Assembly (NCBI RefSeq): GCF_029893085.1
Contig: NZ_JARXWI010000024.1
Location: forward strand, 1 to 43,526
DNA: 43,526 nucleotides
Source: Parabacteroides sp. PFB2-10
GTDB taxonomy: Bacteria; Bacteroidota; Bacteroidia; Bacteroidales; Tannerellaceae
Reading direction: 5' to 3'
Every line of letters starts with the position of its first letter. Position 1 is the stretch's first letter. Below are positions 41,953-43,526 of the stretch, one piece after another. A program made the translations under genes and the position numbers. Below the pieces are notes generated by a model. That model was not told where the DNA came from and did no database searches. It was given only the letters and a program-made list of their open reading frames with translations.

Positions 41953-41971
41953 TCATCTCAGCAAAATCTCA
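41932..41971. repeat. Inverted repeat TGAGATTTT/AAAATCTCA
   Basis: A perfect 9-bp inverted repeat (41932-41940 and 41963-41971) with CTCAGCAAA occurring twice around its right arm. It lies in the gene-poor stretch between repeat A copy 5 and the NVEALA gene. No function is evident. Confidence 0.4.
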
Positions 41972-42111
41972 GCAAATTTTTTTGGTGTTTACAATTATGT
42001 TCTTTTCATTTGTTAAGAATTAAAATGAAATAAAGTATTATTATAAAAAAGAAAATTAGTATTTTAACTTTTGTCCCTTCTACTTGGAACGGGATATTAT
42101 GTAGAGCCTAT

Positions 42112-42370
42112 CAGCAAAACGAGAGTGGTTTCTTTAACGAGACGATCACCGTTAAGTGTAATACGGAGAAATGGATAAAACTGACAATATTGGGTCAAAT
42201 ATTTTAATGCAAAAGAAACTTTGTGCGCCTTCGCGTTACTTGGTGGTAAAAAAACTCGTTATGGTATTATTACCACGAAGTAACGCGAAGGCGCACAAAG
42301 GGGAGATCGATCTAAAAAGAGTGGTTCCTTTCGTGAGGTTATTACCGTAAAGTGTAAAATAAATGAATAG
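42112..42370. repeat. 31-bp hairpin between degenerate direct repeats
   Basis: The hairpin arms are 42219-42249 and 42270-42300, with one mismatch and a 20-base loop; the words TTTGTGCGCCTTCGCGTTAC and GTGGTAA mark it. A loosely repeated segment (AGAGTGGTT-CTTT...ACCGT-AAGTGTAA) lies on each side, near 42121-42160 and 42318-42360. It looks like an insertion or fold-back element. The rest of 41676-42608 shows nothing else certain. Confidence 0.6.
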
Positions 42371-42636
42371 ATTAAAATTAAAAACCAGAGGACAGGTTAT
42401 CTGAAATGGATAAATTAGGGGGAAGAATTGCTCCAATGACTTGCAACCATACAGCAATCTCCCCCCAACCAGTCCTACATCTACTAATTTAGAGAAGGAG
42501 GTCTTGCAAAAATAAATAAATAAAAGCAAAAAACAACCCATTGAACAAAAGTAGGTAGGTTGTAAACAGTAAAAAATATATTTATAAACAATTTTAAACA
42601 CAAAAATCATGAAAAAAAAGATTTTTCAGCATCGTT

Positions 42637-42927
42637 ATGGTAACAGTGATAGCTGTTGCAGCAGGATGGAATATATATCAGAGTGAGAATAAAGTCATAC
42701 TATCGGAATTAGCGTTGGCGAATGTGGAGGCGTTGGCGAATGATGAAAATGGTTCAGGTAGTAGCATACAAGGGGATTGTAAAAGTAGCTTAGTTATTCA
42801 GGTCAGTTGTACAGTCACTTGTCCGAATCCTTATTGTGGAATAATTTGGAGTCCGGATCCTCCTGTCCTTAAGGCAGTTTCTCAAAATGTAACAGGAAGT
42901 TGTAGTTGTGGGTACACATTTAAATAA
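42637..42927 (+). CDS. NVEALA-family small cysteine-rich exported protein
   Basis: This frame encodes the hydrophobic part of a signal sequence (VIAVAAGWNIYQSE), then LALANVEALAN, the NVEALA signature, and a tail of about 60 residues with six cysteines (CK, SCT, TCP, YCG, SCS, CG). As written it starts at ATG 42637 and lacks the basic signal-peptide start. That start (MKK...) is present at 42609 but one base out of frame, after a run of eight A. With seven A the frame would run on as MKKRFFSIVMVTV, the usual form. The GCGTTGGCGAATG word repeats with an 18-base period inside the signature. Function unknown; it precedes a propeller lipoprotein gene. Confidence 0.75.
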   Translation: MVTVIAVAAGWNIYQSENKVILSELALANVEALANDENGSGSSIQGDCKSSLVIQVSCTVTCPNPYCGIIWSPDPPVLKAVSQNVTGSCSCGYTFK

Positions 42928-42932
42928 ACATG

Positions 42933-42960
42933 ATCAGAGAGAGAGAGTTCTCTCTCTGAT
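42933..42960. terminator. Hairpin between the NVEALA and propeller genes
   Basis: A perfect 12-bp stem (ATCAGAGAGAGA with TCTCTCTCTGAT) and a 4-base loop lie 6 bases after the NVEALA stop and 15 bases before the next ATG. No T run follows. It may stabilise the small upstream mRNA or reduce expression of the lipoprotein gene. Confidence 0.55.
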
Positions 42961-42974
42961 TCTAATTATCAGTT

Positions 42975-43526
42975 ATGAATAGAAGTATTATAATAATAGT
43001 TTTGCTTGTATTGTTGTTCTCTTGTTCGAAAAAGGAAAGAGTATCTTATGAGCCGCCTCTTTTTGAAACGGAGGAAGAATTGAGTGTTGATATTATCAAT
43101 GATGATTACCTTTTTAGGACAATCTATTTTATTGACATTTACGATTCGTTACTTATAGTTTGTGATCCATCCATTAATCCGATCATTCATATTTTTAATA
43201 AAAATAATGGTACTTTTATCGCTTCTGGAGGAGGGAGAGGGAAAGGCCCCGGAGAATTAATTACTCCAATGAGTTTTTCTTTCGACCACAACGAAGGACA
43301 ACTGTATGTATATGATTTAGGCAAAAAAGCAATTGTTCGATTCGGTATCGATGGAATCATATCCAAAGAAGATGATTATTATGAAGAAATTCGTTTTAAC
43401 AATGGGCAAAACGTTATCAATCAAGCATTTTATCTTAAAGATCATCATTTTATTTTAAGAAGAGGTGAGGAAGAAACATTTGCCACAAAAGATAGTATAT
43501 TCGATGTCGTTATTTCAGAAGGTCCA
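42975..43526 (+). CDS. BF3164-family propeller lipoprotein (cut by window end)
   Basis: The first 184 codons are present. The signal peptide ends at lipobox LFSC (Cys17). The blade motif GGGRGKGPGELITPMSF near residue 80, followed by QLYVYDLGKKAIVRFGIDG, is typical of the BF3164 / TolB-like six-bladed propeller lipoproteins. In Bacteroidales such genes are commonly found next to NVEALA genes, as here. The two may act together on the cell surface. The C-terminal half lies outside the window. Confidence 0.8.
   Translation, partial: MNRSIIIIVLLVLLFSCSKKERVSYEPPLFETEEELSVDIINDDYLFRTIYFIDIYDSLLIVCDPSINPIIHIFNKNNGTFIASGGGRGKGPGELITPMSFSFDHNEGQLYVYDLGKKAIVRFGIDGIISKEDDYYEEIRFNNGQNVINQAFYLKDHHFILRRGEEETFATKDSIFDVVISEGP

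Noticed and set aside
41019-42608. Insertion sequence or prophage remnant in the gene-poor region
   Set aside because: No transposase, integrase or phage-like frame was found; the DNA is explained better by repeats.
1-43526. tRNA or rRNA genes
   Set aside because: No cloverleaf-like segment with the conserved GTTCRANNC arm and no rRNA-like stretch was noticed on either strand by eye; a covariance search was not possible.

Overview
The window reads as chromosomal DNA of a Bacteroidales bacterium, most likely Parabacteroides or a close relative. The grounds are TAnnTTTG-type -7 promoter boxes, fimbrillin-like lipoproteins, many beta-propeller lipoproteins, an NVEALA small protein, the DUF1599 / DoxX-like / tpiA / SPOR / folE gene order, and DUF4252 and DUF4294 proteins. 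The genus is inferred from recalled gene content; no rRNA or tRNA gene is present to test it.

Layout. 1-400: dispersed repeats. 0.4-7.6 kb: a long-chain polyprenyl diphosphate synthase divergent from DNA polymerase I, then three propeller-type lipoproteins. 7.6-12.3 kb: an orphan XRE regulator, a helix-hairpin-helix protein fused to a predicted outer-membrane barrel, a second barrel protein, a DUF4294 protein and a SpoU methyltransferase. 12.26-12.85 kb: an AT-rich gap with DnaA-box-like sites, a weak candidate replication origin. 12.85-15.1 kb: nadA and another propeller lipoprotein. 15.2-19.9 kb: an AraC-type regulator followed by a three-gene fimbrillin operon whose last product carries a C-terminal FISUMP domain. 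20.2-20.9 kb: a DUF559 endonuclease gene between inverted repeats; a second copy without the gene lies at 30.1-30.35 kb. 21-29.7 kb: cysS, a hotdog thioesterase, a DUF4252 / ECF sigma / membrane protein / DUF4252 operon, a barrel plus LVIVD-like operon, and mutS. 30.6-35.8 kb: a DUF2723 membrane glycosyltransferase candidate, a NodB-type deacetylase and an S37-type peptidase. 35.9-41 kb (minus strand): a membrane protein with its ECF sigma factor, then folE, a SPOR protein, tpiA, a DoxX-like protein and a DUF1599 protein. 41-42.6 kb: 1.6 kb with no convincing intact gene, full of repeats. 42.6-43.5 kb: an NVEALA small cysteine-rich protein with an apparently frameshifted signal peptide, and a propeller lipoprotein cut by the window end.

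Most genes are housekeeping or cell-envelope genes. The least explained content is between them: a five-copy family of about 150 bp structured repeats (A); REP-like hairpins (D) and a linker (C) that join A in mosaic arrays; the DUF559 inverted-repeat unit (B) and its gene-less derivative; and four long hairpins with arms built of 7-base units that begin at stop codons. The DUF559 unit with its internally deleted copy is the best candidate for a poorly described genetic element.
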